A stretch of 64,000 nucleotides of DNA from Mesorhizobium loti (GTDB lineage: Bacteria > Pseudomonadota > Alphaproteobacteria > Rhizobiales > Rhizobiaceae): NCBI GenBank assembly GCA_002356515.1, contig AP017605.1, forward strand, positions 2,852,001 to 2,916,000, in the 5' to 3' direction. The position numbers and the translations under genes are program-made. Each line of letters begins with the position of its first letter. The stretch's first letter is position 1. Below, piece by piece: positions 21,098 to 33,317 of this stretch. The notes beneath the pieces were generated by a model. It had not been told where the DNA came from, did no database searches, and saw only the letters and a list, made by a program, of their open reading frames with translations.

Positions 21098-22039
21098 TCA
21101 CTCGGCCGCCAGCGGCAGGTCGATGAAGTGATGGTCGGGCATTGCCATCAGATCCGCCGAGAATCGCGTCAGATCATCGGCCAGCGCATCGAAGCCGGCG
21201 ACCTTCTCGAAGGTCCGTTCATTCATGTAGAGCCCGCGATTGACCTCGATCTGCAGCGCATGCAGATGGCGCGCCGGGCGGCCGTAATGTTCGGTAATGA
21301 AGCCGCCGGCATAGGGCTTGTTGTGGGCGACGGTATAGCCCATCGCGGTCAGCAGGCCGATCGCCGTCTCGGTCAGGGCGGCGGTGGCCGAAATGCCGAA
21401 ACGGTCGCCGATGATGAAGTCCGGCCGCAGGCCGCTGTCGCCGACGCGGATGCTCGCCGGCATCGAATGGCAGTCGATCAGCACGGCAAAGCCGAAACGG
21501 GCGTGCGTCCTGGTCAAAAGCCGCTTCAGCGTCTCGTGATAGGGCTTGTAGACGGCCTCGATGCGGGCAACGGCCTCGGCCAGCGGCAGCCGGCCGGAAT
21601 AGATGTCGAGCCCCTCGCCGACCAGCTTCGGCACGGTGCCAAGTCCGCCCGCCACCCGCGCCGAGCGGATGTTGCAGAAGGACGGCACCGGCTCGGCGAA
21701 CATGCGCGGATCGAGTTCCCACGGCTCGCGGTTGACGTCGAGATAGGCGCGCGGGAAATTCGCCGCCAGCATCGGCGCGCCGAGCGCCACGGCGCCGCCG
21801 AACAATTCATCGACATAGCAATCCTCCGAGCGGCGGATGGCGTTGCGGTCGAGCCTCGCCATGGCGAGGAAGCGTTCCGGATAGTAGCGGCCGCTATGTG
21901 GTGAGTTGAACAGGAAGGGGACGCGCTGCTCGGCGCCCGATCGGATTTCGAAGGGTTGAACGACCGCAAAATCCTCGGCTGCCGTCTTCAATTTGCACGA
22001 ACCCGAAAACACCGATGCATCATCATATGAAACTGCCAC
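21098..22039 (-). CDS. N-formylglutamate amidohydrolase family protein
   Basis: About 313 residues from a GTG at 22037-22039; another GTG at 22112-22114 gives 338. The domain (about 35-300) has FLFNSPHSGRYYPERFL at the start, DCHSMP in the metal site, NKPYAGGFITEHYGRP and HALQIEVNRGLYM. Family members are zinc hydrolases of the HutG/N-formylglutamate deformylase type. There are no histidine-degradation genes here. It sits divergent from cpdR; I recall these two genes being neighbours in other alphaproteobacteria. The real substrate is uncertain. Start choice is weak, since neither GTG has a well-placed ribosome site. Confidence 0.82.
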   Translation of the reverse strand: MAVSYDDASVFSGSCKLKTAAEDFAVVQPFEIRSGAEQRVPFLFNSPHSGRYYPERFLAMARLDRNAIRRSEDCYVDELFGGAVALGAPMLAANFPRAYLDVNREPWELDPRMFAEPVPSFCNIRSARVAGGLGTVPKLVGEGLDIYSGRLPLAEAVARIEAVYKPYHETLKRLLTRTHARFGFAVLIDCHSMPASIRVGDSGLRPDFIIGDRFGISATAALTETAIGLLTAMGYTVAHNKPYAGGFITEHYGRPARHLHALQIEVNRGLYMNERTFEKVAGFDALADDLTRFSADLMAMPDHHFIDLPLAAE

Positions 22040-22146
22040 CTTGCTGGCCGCATGTCCAGCATTTCGCCATCCGCATCGCCTTGCCGAATGCGGATAATGC
22101 TTCGCCGCGTTCACTTGATGTTTACCGTCACCTCCTCATATACAGG

Positions 22147-22155
22147 ATGGTTAAC
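22147..22155. promoter_or_regulatory. Candidate CtrA half-site upstream of cpdR
   Basis: ATGGTTAAC, the reverse complement of GTTAACCAT, contains the alphaproteobacterial CtrA half-site TTAACCAT. It ends 47 bp before the cpdR ATG, where a promoter element would sit. One half-site occurs by chance fairly often, so this is suggestive only. Confidence 0.35.
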
Positions 22156-22202
22156 GGGCCTGCCCGACGGCAGTCTCGAGCGGGTGATTCGGACGGGATA
22201 TC

Positions 22203-22565
22203 ATGGCACGCATTCTTCTGGCGGAAGACGACGACGATATGCGTCGTTTCCTCGTCAAGGCGCTGGAACGCGCCGGCTACCAGGTCAGCGATTTCGACAA
22301 TGGCGCGAGCGCCTATGAGCGGCTGCGCGAGGAACCGTTCTCGCTGCTGTTGACCGACATCGTCATGCCGGAGATGGACGGCATCGAACTGGCGCGGCGC
22401 GCCACCGAGATCGATCCCGACCTCAAGGTCATGTTCATCACCGGTTTTGCCGCCGTTGCGCTGAACCCGGATTCCAAGGCACCGAAAGACGCCAAGGTGC
22501 TGTCGAAGCCCTTCCACCTGCGCGATCTCGTCAACGAGGTCGAGAAGATGCTGCACGCGGCCTGA
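22203..22565 (+). CDS. cpdR: Single-domain response regulator CpdR
   Basis: 120 residues, a lone receiver domain: acidic pocket LLAEDDDDMRR, phosphoacceptor Asp52 in LLTDIVMPEMDG, Thr/Phe in MFITGFAA, and Lys in LSKPFHLRDL. Sequence and length match CpdR, which in its unphosphorylated state directs ClpXP to degrade cell-cycle proteins such as CtrA (or PdhS/RcdA-linked substrates in rhizobia). It is phosphorylated through the CckA-ChpT relay. ATG start; monocistronic and followed by a weak hairpin and T-rich stretch, then tRNA-Val. Confidence 0.93.
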   Translation: MARILLAEDDDDMRRFLVKALERAGYQVSDFDNGASAYERLREEPFSLLLTDIVMPEMDGIELARRATEIDPDLKVMFITGFAAVALNPDSKAPKDAKVLSKPFHLRDLVNEVEKMLHAA

Positions 22566-22628
22566 GCCGCCTTCCGCTGAGGCATCGCCGCTGCGGCGAG
22601 ACGACGCCTTCTTTCCTTTTTCTCGCTA

Positions 22629-22659
22629 TTGACGCGCCGGACCAAAAATGGTGTATGCG
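22629..22659 (+). promoter_or_regulatory. Candidate tRNA-Val promoter
   Basis: TTGACG (22629-22634) and TATGCG (22654-22659) with 19 bp between them lie directly upstream of the tRNA at 22671. The -35 is close to consensus; the -10 is weak and the spacing long. Confidence 0.45.
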
Positions 22660-22670
22660 CGGCTTCGGAT

Positions 22671-22745
22671 GGGCGTGTAGCTCAGCGGGAGAGCACTGCA
22701 TTGACATTGCAGGGGTCACAGGTTCAATCCCTGTCACGCCCACCA
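22671..22745 (+). tRNA. tRNA-Val (anticodon GAC)
   Basis: 75 nt with full cloverleaf: acceptor GGGCGTG/CACGCCC, D-arm GCTC-AGCGGGA-GAGC, anticodon stem CTGCA/TGCAG around loop TTGACAT with anticodon GAC (22703-22705), T-arm ACAGG-TTCAATC-CCTGT, discriminator A and encoded CCA (22743-22745). It decodes GUC and GUU valine codons. Confidence 0.97.
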
Positions 22746-23095
22746 TCCTTTCAAACACATAGGCGATAGCTCTGCCGGTTTTTTTGCCGATCGCGTCGGC
22801 CGCTCCACGATAGTGGCCGGATCGAGCCACCATTGTCGGTCGCCGTTTCCCACGCCGTCCTGAACAAGCGTGAGCGACCGGAATCCTTGTCGGCTCAGAT
22901 AGTCGTTGTTCTTGGCGGGCGTCCACTCGGTCAGCCGTCATCTATTCGACCGATGCGCTGGATCGAAGAGGACTCCACATTGAAACCGATCCTCTCGGAT
23001 CGTTGGACATCCCAAAGCCTGTCCAGAAAGCCCCGCTTGACTCCCGGTCGGCGGGGCTTTTCATGCGTTCAACTCGCTAAAACGAGTGGCCGGCG
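22746..23095. other. Gene-free region after tRNA-Val with structured RNA and terminator
   Basis: 350 bp with no credible protein gene. Near its end three hairpins follow each other on the plus strand: CGATCC-TCTC-GGATCG (about 22987-23002), GGACA...TGTCC (about 23005-23024) and the terminator at 23027-23061. This could be the 3' structure of a longer tRNA transcript or a separate small RNA. An open frame at 22833 runs through the terminator and is not coding. I see no integrase or repeat of the tRNA end. Confidence 0.45.
23027..23061 (+). terminator. Intrinsic terminator
   Basis: An 8-bp GC-rich stem AGCCCCGC (23029-23036) and GCGGGGCT (23051-23058) followed by TTTT. It is preceded by AA, so it may also act on the minus strand, downstream of the small gene at 23096-23302. 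Confidence 0.82.
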
Positions 23096-23302
23096 CTAAC
23101 GACGCGGTCGGGCTTTCGGCCCTGGCGAGCTTTCCGCCGGGTTTGCCGCCAATTTGGCGAATCGCCGATCTCTTAGCCACAGGAACTTCCCTTTTGCCAG
23201 GAGTTCATCGCGGTCGCCATCATCCGCGGTCGTTTGGCCATACGTCGCAGCAATCAGATAGTCGGCTTTGTTCGTTCTATAATCCTCTTTTTGCACAGAC
23301 AT
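23096..23302 (-). CDS. Small hypothetical protein (68 aa)
   Basis: Not recognised. The start ATG (23300-23302) has an excellent ribosome site, GGGAGG, 4 bases upstream, which strongly supports translation of MSVQKEDYRTNKADYLIAAT onward. The product is charged, with a basic tail ending GPKARPRR and no membrane segment. It lies between tRNA-Val and the DUF993 gene, opposite in direction to the terminator at 23027, which could also end its transcript. Upstream, the dyad TGTAT-TAAAATG-ATACA (about 23393-23409) may be an operator. A lineage-specific gene is likely. Confidence 0.6.
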   Translation of the reverse strand: MSVQKEDYRTNKADYLIAATYGQTTADDGDRDELLAKGKFLWLRDRRFAKLAANPAESSPGPKARPRR

Positions 23303-23531
23303 CGTTTCCTCCCAGTCTGCGGCCTTTCCCTCCTTTGGCCAGACGGAGGAATTAACTGCCGGTACGTGGCGCGAGTCCACCAATTGGGGATTGTATTAAA
23401 ATGATACACGTCAGGTCACGGCGAACCGCGGACCTGGCTCTGGGCGCCGAGATTGTAGATCTCGCAGGGCTGCGTCTCCCGCACCTCCCCAAATCCCCCT
23501 CAGGGGATCCGTCTGGCCCGATTGGCCCGGC

Positions 23532-24686
23532 TCAAACACCCGCGACCGCGCACAGGCTCCTCATCCGCGATATGGCCACGTCCGGATCGGCCAGCAGGCC
23601 TGCCTGGTCGGCAAGCTGAAAGATTTCGGCATAGTGGCGGATGCCGCGCGCCGACTGCATGCCGCCGACCATGGCGAAATGGTGCTGGTGGCCGCTCAGC
23701 CAGGCCATGAAGACGATGCCGGCCTTGTAATATTCGGTCGGCGCCTCGAAGATCTTTCGCGACAGCGGCACCGTCGGCGCCATCAGCGCGTCATAGCCGA
23801 CCCGATCGCCCGCGGCGAGCCTTGCCAGGGCGGCGTTGGCGACCGGCGCGATGGCATCGAAAATGCCAAGCAGCGCGTGCGAATGCCTGTTGCCGTCGCC
23901 GGCGATCAGTTCGGGATAGTTAAAGTCGTCGCCGGTGAACATCACGACGCCGTCCGGCAGGCGGTTGCGCAGCGCGACCTCCTTGCCGGCATCGAGCAGC
24001 GATATCTTTATACCTTCGACCTTGCTGGCGTGGCGCTCAATGATGGCGACCACCGTATCGAGCGCGGTCTCGAAATCGCCGCTGCCCCAATAGCCTTTCA
24101 AGGCCGGGTCGAACATGTCGCCCAGCCAGTGCAGGATGACCTTGCCGGAGGCCTGGCTTAAGATGCGGTCATAGACGGCGGCATAGTCGTCCGGCCCCCT
24201 CGCGACAGCCGCCAGCGCGCGGCTGGCCATCATGATCGCCTTGCCGCCCTGTCCTTCGATGAAAGCGAACTGCTCCTCATAGGCGGCGATCACATCGTGC
24301 AGTGTCCTGGCCGCCGCCGGTGCCAGATGGTCGGTTCCGGCACCCGAAGCGAGATCGGCGCCATCGACGGCGCGGGACTCGGCGATCGACCGGCGGATCA
24401 ATTCTTTTGCATTTGCCCAGTCGAAGCCCATGCCGCGCTGCGACGTGTCCATCGCCTCGGCGATGCGGAAGCCGAGCCTCCACAAATGGTGGCGGAACGC
24501 CATCGTCCTATCCCAGTCGACAACGGGCCGCGACCACGGATCGGTCATTTCGAGGGGATCGGCGACGACATGCGCGGCGGCATAGGCGATGCGCGAAAAC
24601 CGCGCGCCGGTCACCGGCTGCACCGGTTGTCCGACAAGCGTGTAACGGGTGCTGCGGCCACCCTCACCTGGCAAGGCAATGTCCAT
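23532..24686 (-). CDS. DUF993 family protein (dihydrodipicolinate-synthase-like TIM barrel)
   Basis: 384 residues, full length for DUF993. Recognised by the N-terminal pattern MDIALPGEGG...YTLVG and by SRPVVDWDRTMAFRHHLW, EAMDTSQRGMGFDW, VILHWLGDMFDP, DDFNYPELI and GHQHHFAMVGGMQ. The family is annotated as aldolase-like TIM barrel with no settled reaction. ATG start with GGGAGAG upstream. It is divergent from the lacI gene; the two operators between them lie in both promoters, so the LacI protein very likely controls it. A lyase step on a sugar-acid or keto-sugar is an inference from fold and context. Confidence 0.85.
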   Translation of the reverse strand: MDIALPGEGGRSTRYTLVGQPVQPVTGARFSRIAYAAAHVVADPLEMTDPWSRPVVDWDRTMAFRHHLWRLGFRIAEAMDTSQRGMGFDWANAKELIRRSIAESRAVDGADLASGAGTDHLAPAAARTLHDVIAAYEEQFAFIEGQGGKAIMMASRALAAVARGPDDYAAVYDRILSQASGKVILHWLGDMFDPALKGYWGSGDFETALDTVVAIIERHASKVEGIKISLLDAGKEVALRNRLPDGVVMFTGDDFNYPELIAGDGNRHSHALLGIFDAIAPVANAALARLAAGDRVGYDALMAPTVPLSRKIFEAPTEYYKAGIVFMAWLSGHQHHFAMVGGMQSARGIRHYAEIFQLADQAGLLADPDVAISRMRSLCAVAGV

Positions 24687-24714
24687 GGATCTCTCCCTTC
24701 GCAGCGCCTATAAA

Positions 24715-24726
24715 TGGAACGTTCCA
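24715..24726. promoter_or_regulatory. LacI-type operator 1 (DUF993 side)
   Basis: TGGAACGTTCCA is a perfect 12-bp palindrome with the central CG typical of LacI-family operators. It lies 29 bp upstream of the DUF993 start. The 16-bp sequence GAACGTTCCAATAAAT (24717-24732) recurs exactly at 24881. Confidence 0.8.
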
Positions 24727-24880
24727 ATAAATCAAGAACCTTTAAGATTCGAATTGGCCCGAAGACGATTGCTGCAATGCAGCACAAAAATCCTTGGTCG
24801 ACATACTGTTGGACCACGTATGATCGCCTTTTCGGTTGGAGGAAAAAATCTCGATTGACTCCTCCATAGAGCCGAGATTA

Positions 24881-24896
24881 GAACGTTCCAATAAAT
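24881..24896. promoter_or_regulatory. LacI-type operator 2 (lacI side)
   Basis: GAACGTTCCAATAAAT, identical over 16 bp to 24717-24732 and in the same orientation, 164 bp away. The palindromic core is GAACGTTC. It lies about 30 bp upstream of the lacI start, so autoregulation is likely. Confidence 0.78.
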
Positions 24897-24927
24897 TTGA
24901 TCGAGAAAACCGGGAGGATGCATCGGG

Positions 24928-28598
<3,671 letters not shown>

Positions 28599-28606
<8 letters not shown>

Positions 28607-29375
28607 GCGCCTCGTCACCTTCGAAAGGGATGGCGCCATCGGCATCGTCACCTTGCACCGGCCGGAAAAGTTCAACGCGCTCGACATCCCGATGCTGCGC
28701 GCTCTCGAAGCCGCGCTCGACGGAGCGGAAATGGCCGACGGCGTCCGCGTCGTGCTCTTGCGCGGCGAGGGCAAGGGCTTTTGCGCCGGCGGCGATGTCG
28801 AGGCCTGGGGCGCGATGAGCGCCGCCGATTTCCAGGTGCAATGGGTGCGCTACGGCCATCGTGTCTTCGACCGGCTGGCGCGGTTGCGGCAACCGACGAT
28901 CGCCGTTCTGTCCGGCCATGCGCTGGGCGGCGGGCTGGAACTGGCGGCCGCCTGCGATTTTCGCGTCGCCGAGGCGCATGTAAAAATGGGCTTCCCCGAA
29001 ACCTCGATTGGCGTCGTGCCCGGCTGGTCCGGCACGCAGCGCGCCGTGCGCCGTTTTGGCGCGCAAACCGTGCGGCGCATGGCGCTGGGTGGCGAGATGC
29101 TTCTCGCTCCCGAAGCGTTGGCCCTGGGCGTGGTCGACCGGGTGGCTGAGACCGGCGGTGGCTTGGTCGAAGCCAGAAGCTGGGCCGAAAAGATCGCCGA
29201 ACGCGGTCCGCTGGCAACGGAAGCCGCCAAGCTGATGATCGCGGTGGCCGAAGGCGAGGAAAGTGCCGCCGCGACCGAAGCGCTGGCCAGCGGCTTCATC
29301 GCGCTCACCGGCGACCTCAAGGCTGGCGTGAGCGCCTTCAAGACCAAGCAGAAGCCTGCATTTTCAAGAAGCTAG
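28599..29375 (+). CDS. Enoyl-CoA hydratase/isomerase family protein
   Basis: 258 residues from ATG 28599, overlapping the CoA-transferase end by 8 bp and preceded by GGAGG (28589-28593). Crotonase fold with the CoA/oxyanion segments GKGFCAGGDVEAWG (about 58-71) and GHALGGGLELAAACDFRVAE. FPETSIGVVPGWSGTQR carries the usual acid position. It hydrates, isomerises or cleaves an acyl-CoA; which one is not clear. Placed between a CoA-transferase and an aldehyde dehydrogenase, it could yield an aldehyde plus acetyl-CoA, as some crotonase-fold lyases do. Confidence 0.88.
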
Positions 29376-29389
29376 AGAAAACAGTCCTG

Positions 29390-30901
29390 ATGAACGCACC
29401 TCTCAACATCGCCATGCCCGCCGAGGCGTCAGCCGCGCCGAAAACCTATCGGTTGCTGATCGATGGCAAGCATGTCGATGCCCGCGACGGCCGCACGCTT
29501 GAGCGCAAAAGCCCCGGCCATGGCTTCACCGTTTCGCGCTATGCACAGGCCGGCGAGGCCGAGGTAGAAGCGGCCGTGCAGGCCGCGCACAAAGCGTTCG
29601 AGACCGGCCCCTGGCCGCGCATGAAGGCCTCCGAGCGCGCCGCGATCCTCTTCAGGGCGGCCGATCTGATCGAGGCGCGGCTGGAAGACATCGCCCGGCT
29701 CGACGCGCTGGAATCCGGCAAGCCGATCGCCCAGGCGCGCGCTGAGATCGGCGGCGCCGTCGACATCTGGCGCTATGCCGCCTCGCTCGCCCGCACACTG
29801 CATGGCGAGAGCTACGCCAATCTCGGCGACGCCATGCTGGGCGTGGTCGTGCGCGAGCCGATCGGTGTCGTCTCGATCATCACGCCATGGAATTTCCCGT
29901 TCCTCATCGTCAGCCAGAAACTGCCTTTCGCGCTCGCCGCCGGCTGCACGGCGGTGGTCAAGCCCAGCGAAATGACCTCGGCCTCGACCTTCGTGCTCGG
30001 CGACATCCTGATCGAGGCCGGCCTGCCCGCCGGCGTCGTCAACATTCTCGCCGGTCTTGGTGCCGATGTCGGCGCGCCGATGGTCAGCCATCCCCTGGTC
30101 GAGATGGTCTCCTTCACCGGCTCCACCCGCGTCGGCAAGATGACCATGGCGTCGGCCGCCCAGTCGCTGAAGAAGGTCTCGATGGAACTCGGCGGCAAGA
30201 ATGGCCAGATCGTCTTCCCCGACGCCGACCTCGAAGCCGCGGCTGACGCGGCGGTGTTCGGCGGCTTCTTCAACGCCGGCGAATGCTGCAATGCCGGCAG
30301 CCGGCTGATCGTGCACGAGGCGATCGCCGACGATTTTCTTGCCGCTGTGAAGGCACTTACGTCGAGAGTAACGGTGGGAGATCCACTGGATGATCGAACC
30401 AAGGTCGGCGCGATGATCTCGTCCGACCATCTGGCCAAGGTAACGGATTACGTTGCGGCAGCGGCAGGCCAAGGCAGCAACGTCTATAGCGGCGGCAAGC
30501 AGCTGGCCTCCAATGCCGGCCAATATCTCGACCCGACGATCTTACGCGACGTCACCGAGAACATGGCGATTGCGCGTGAGGAAGTATTCGGACCGGTGCT
30601 CTCCGTGCTGACTTTTGAAACGATTGAAAAGGCGTTGCACATCGCCAACAACACGCCCTATGGTCTGTCTGCGGGCGTGTGGAGCGCCAGCATCGACACT
30701 TGCATGTCGGTGGCGCGTGGAGTGCGTTCGGGGACGGTTTGGGTGAACACATTCATGGAAGGTTATCCCGAGCTGCCTTTCGGAGGCTACAAGCAGTCCG
30801 GTCTCGGACGCGAACTCGGCAAACGCGCCGTCGAGGATTATACCGAGGAAAAGACAATCCAGTTTCATCGCGGCCAGCGCACCGGATGGTGGGTCGGCTG
30901 A
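29390..30901 (+). CDS. NAD(P)-dependent aldehyde dehydrogenase
   Basis: 503 residues, typical ALDH length. Cofactor and substrate motifs: [20 protein letters not shown], the GSTRVGK loop, general-base glutamate in [10 protein letters not shown], catalytic Cys300 in [12 protein letters not shown], and [11 protein letters not shown]. It oxidises an aldehyde intermediate to an acid. ATG start after AAACAGTCCTG; it follows the hydratase by 14 bp. A small hairpin separates it from the binding-protein gene. The substrate aldehyde is not identifiable. Confidence 0.93.
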   Translation: MNAPLNIAMPAEASAAPKTYRLLIDGKHVDARDGRTLERKSPGHGFTVSRYAQAGEAEVEAAVQAAHKAFETGPWPRMKASERAAILFRAADLIEARLEDIARLDALESGKPIAQARAEIGGAVDIWRYAASLARTLHGESYANLGDAMLGVVVREPIGVVSIITPWNFPFLIVSQKLPFALAAGCTAVVKPSEMTSASTFVLGDILIEAGLPAGVVNILAGLGADVGAPMVSHPLVEMVSFTGSTRVGKMTMASAAQSLKKVSMELGGKNGQIVFPDADLEAAADAAVFGGFFNAGECCNAGSRLIVHEAIADDFLAAVKALTSRVTVGDPLDDRTKVGAMISSDHLAKVTDYVAAAAGQGSNVYSGGKQLASNAGQYLDPTILRDVTENMAIAREEVFGPVLSVLTFETIEKALHIANNTPYGLSAGVWSASIDTCMSVARGVRSGTVWVNTFMEGYPELPFGGYKQSGLGRELGKRAVEDYTEEKTIQFHRGQRTGWWVG

Positions 30902-30913
30902 GTTTGGAAGAAC

Positions 30914-30931
30914 CCGGTGGGCTTCCACCGG
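30914..30931 (+). terminator. Intercistronic hairpin before the ABC genes
   Basis: Perfect 7-bp stem CCGGTGG-GCTT-CCACCGG between aldehyde dehydrogenase and substrate-binding protein genes, with no T-run. It may be an RNA processing or partial termination site, not a full terminator. Confidence 0.5.
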
Positions 30932-30959
30932 TCGTGTAATGCAACAAGGGAGGAAGTAC

Positions 30960-32213
30960 ATGTTGCGCAAATTGCTTATCGGAACGGCTCTTGCGACGAG
31001 CTTTGCGTTCTCGGCGCATGCCGCGGACGTCAAGGAAGTGCAGATGTTGCATTGGTGGACGTCGGGCGGCGAAGCGGCTGCTCTCAACGTGCTGAAGGGC
31101 GATCTGGCCAAGGAAGGCTATGCCTGGAAGGACGTGCCGGTGGCCGGCGGTGGCGGCGACGCTGCCATGACCGCGCTGAAGGCGATGGTCGCGGCCGGCA
31201 ACTATCCGACCGCCTCGCAGATGCTCGGCTACACCGTGCTCGACTATGCCGCGGCCGGCGTCATGGGCGACCTGACCGAAACGGCGAAGAAGGAAGGCTG
31301 GGACAAGTCGGTTCCGGCGGCCCTGCAGAAGTTCTCGGTCTATGAAGGCAAGTGGGTTGCCGCTCCGGTCAACGTCCACTCGGTTAACTGGCTGTGGATC
31401 AACAAGGCCGTCATGGACAAGATCGGCGGCACCGAGCCGAAGACCTTCGACGACTTCATTGCCCTGCTCGACAAGGCCAAGGCTGCCGGCGTGATCCCGC
31501 TCGCTCTCGGCGGCCAGAACTGGCAGGAAGCCACCATGTTCGACTCGGTCGTGCTGTCGACCGGCGGACCTGAGTTCTACAAGAAGGCCTTCAACGACCT
31601 CGACGACGCTTCGCTTAAATCCGACACGATGAAGAAGTCGTTCGACAATTTGGCCAAGCTCGTCACCTATGTCGACCCGAACTTCTCGGGCCGCGACTGG
31701 AACCTTGCCACCGCCATGGTCATCAAGGGCGATGCCCTGGTGCAGGTCATGGGTGACTGGGCCAAGGGCGAGTTCCACGCCGCCAAGAAGACGCCGGGCA
31801 CGGACTTCCTGTGCTATCGCTTCCCGGGCACCGACGGCTCCGTGATCTACAACTCCGACATGTTCGGCATGTTCAACGTTCCGGACGACCGCAAGGCCGC
31901 CCAGGTCGCGCTGGCCACCGCCACACTGTCGAAGAGCTTCCAGTCGGCCTTCAACGTCGTCAAGGGGTCGGTTCCGGCCCGTACCGACGTTCCGGACACC
32001 GACTTCGACGCTTGCGGCAAGAAGGGCATCGCCGACCTGAAGGCAGCCAATGACGGCGGCACGCTGTTCGGCTCGCTCGCCCAGGGCTATGGCGCGCCTC
32101 CGGCGGTCGCCAATGCCTACAAGGACGTCGTTTCGAAGTTCGTCCATGGTCAGATCAAGACCTCGGACGAGGCCGTGACCGAACTGGTCAAGGCGATCGA
32201 CGACGCCAAGTAA
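30960..32213 (+). CDS. Sugar ABC transporter substrate-binding protein (CUT1, glucose/mannose-binding type)
   Basis: 417 residues from ATG 30960, with AGGGAGGA 5 bases upstream. The signal peptide ends at [11 protein letters not shown]. The mature start [17 protein letters not shown] and the [21 protein letters not shown] region resemble GtsA-type glucose/mannose binding proteins. It is a periplasmic receptor that delivers a sugar to the two permeases downstream. A 14-bp UUCG hairpin after the gene probably raises its expression over the membrane genes. The ligand may be a monosaccharide or derivative. Confidence 0.92.
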   Translation: MLRKLLIGTALATSFAFSAHAADVKEVQMLHWWTSGGEAAALNVLKGDLAKEGYAWKDVPVAGGGGDAAMTALKAMVAAGNYPTASQMLGYTVLDYAAAGVMGDLTETAKKEGWDKSVPAALQKFSVYEGKWVAAPVNVHSVNWLWINKAVMDKIGGTEPKTFDDFIALLDKAKAAGVIPLALGGQNWQEATMFDSVVLSTGGPEFYKKAFNDLDDASLKSDTMKKSFDNLAKLVTYVDPNFSGRDWNLATAMVIKGDALVQVMGDWAKGEFHAAKKTPGTDFLCYRFPGTDGSVIYNSDMFGMFNVPDDRKAAQVALATATLSKSFQSAFNVVKGSVPARTDVPDTDFDACGKKGIADLKAANDGGTLFGSLAQGYGAPPAVANAYKDVVSKFVHGQIKTSDEAVTELVKAIDDAK

Positions 32214-32226
32214 GCGCCAGTCAGCA

Positions 32227-32258
32227 AACACCTTCCCCGCTTCGGCGGGGAAGGTGTT
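32227..32258 (+). terminator. Strong UUCG hairpin after the binding-protein gene
   Basis: Perfect 14-bp stem AACACCTTCCCCGC (32227-32240) and GCGGGGAAGGTGTT (32245-32258) capped by TTCG, followed by CATCTC without a T-run. It is 13 bp after the stop codon. It probably works as a partial terminator and 3' stabiliser, giving excess binding protein over permeases. Confidence 0.78.
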
Positions 32259-32366
32259 CATCTCAGGATTGGCCGGATTGAACACCATGCCGACCAAAGA
32301 CCCGTATGCACGGGCCGCCTTGCCGCCTGACGGCAGAGCACGGACGACCCGAAGCGGGAGGAGCTC

Positions 32367-33317
32367 ATGAGCACGGTAGCAACAAGCCAGATCAAGCTGA
32401 CGCCGGAGCGGTCGCGCCCCTCTGTGCGCTCGCGCCTGCAGGACGCCTTGCCGAAGATCGTGCTGGCGCCGAGCTTCGCCATCACCATCGTCTTCGTCTA
32501 CGGCTTCATCCTGTGGACGATCTATCTGTCCTTCACCAATTCCAAGACCTTCCCGTCCTATGTCATCACCGGCTCGCGCGCCTATCAGCGGCTGTGGGGC
32601 TGGACCTTCGACACCGACCCGCCATCGAGCTGGTACACGTCGATCACCAATATGGGCATTTTCGGCTTTCTCTACATCCTGATCTGCCTGGCGCTCGGCC
32701 TGTTCCTGGCCATCCTGCTCGACCAGAAGATCCGCGGCGAAGGCGTGCTGCGGCCGATCTATCTCTACCCGATGGCGCTGTCCTTCATCGTCACCGGCGT
32801 CGCCTGGAAATGGTTCCTCGATCCCGGTCTCGGCCTCGAGCAGACGCTGCATCAGTGGGGCTGGACGAGCTTCCATTTCGACTGGATCAAGAACAAGGAT
32901 TTCGTCATCTACACGGTGGTCATCGCTGGCGTCTGGCAGGCCTCCGGCTTCATCATGGCGATGTTCCTGGCTGGCCTGCGCGGCATCGACGGCGAGATCA
33001 TGAAAGCGGCGCAGATCGACGGCGCCACCACCTTCCAGCTCTACCGACGCATCGTCATCCCGCTGCTGCGGCCGATCTTCCTGTCGGCCTTCATCGTGCT
33101 CGCGCACCTCGCCATCAAGTCTTATGACCTTGTGGTGGCGCTGACCTCAGGCGGCCCCGGCGGTTCGGCCTGGCTGCCGTCCAACTTCATGTATGAGTAC
33201 ACGTTCAAGCGCAACGAGATGGCCGTCGGTTCGGCCAGTGCGGTGATCATGCTGATGACCATCGTCGCCATCATCGTGCCCTATCTCTATTCGGAACTGC
33301 GGGAGAAGCCGCGATGA
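32367..33317 (+). CDS. Sugar ABC transporter permease 1 (MalF type)
   Basis: 316 residues with about six membrane segments (near 38-60, 90-115, 125-150, 175-200, 230-250, 285-308) and the ATPase-contact EAA loop MKAAQIDGATTFQLYRRIVI. This is an inner-membrane channel subunit of a CUT1 sugar importer. ATG start with GGGAGGAG upstream. The stop overlaps the ATG of the second permease (ATGA), so the two are translationally coupled. Preceded by a 150-bp spacer holding the UUCG hairpin. Confidence 0.92.
   Translation: MSTVATSQIKLTPERSRPSVRSRLQDALPKIVLAPSFAITIVFVYGFILWTIYLSFTNSKTFPSYVITGSRAYQRLWGWTFDTDPPSSWYTSITNMGIFGFLYILICLALGLFLAILLDQKIRGEGVLRPIYLYPMALSFIVTGVAWKWFLDPGLGLEQTLHQWGWTSFHFDWIKNKDFVIYTVVIAGVWQASGFIMAMFLAGLRGIDGEIMKAAQIDGATTFQLYRRIVIPLLRPIFLSAFIVLAHLAIKSYDLVVALTSGGPGGSAWLPSNFMYEYTFKRNEMAVGSASAVIMLMTIVAIIVPYLYSELREKPR

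Noticed and set aside
22833-23099. 88-codon open frame after tRNA-Val
   Set aside because: It runs through an intrinsic terminator, has no ribosome site and shows no family resemblance.
22746-23531. Genomic island or prophage attached at tRNA-Val
   Set aside because: The tRNA is a plausible attachment site, but I see no integrase, no repeat of the tRNA 3' end in the window and no phage gene.
30753-33107. 784-codon open frame on the minus strand across the sugar ABC genes
   Set aside because: Antisense shadow of aldehyde dehydrogenase, receptor and permease genes, all of which have clear family motifs.
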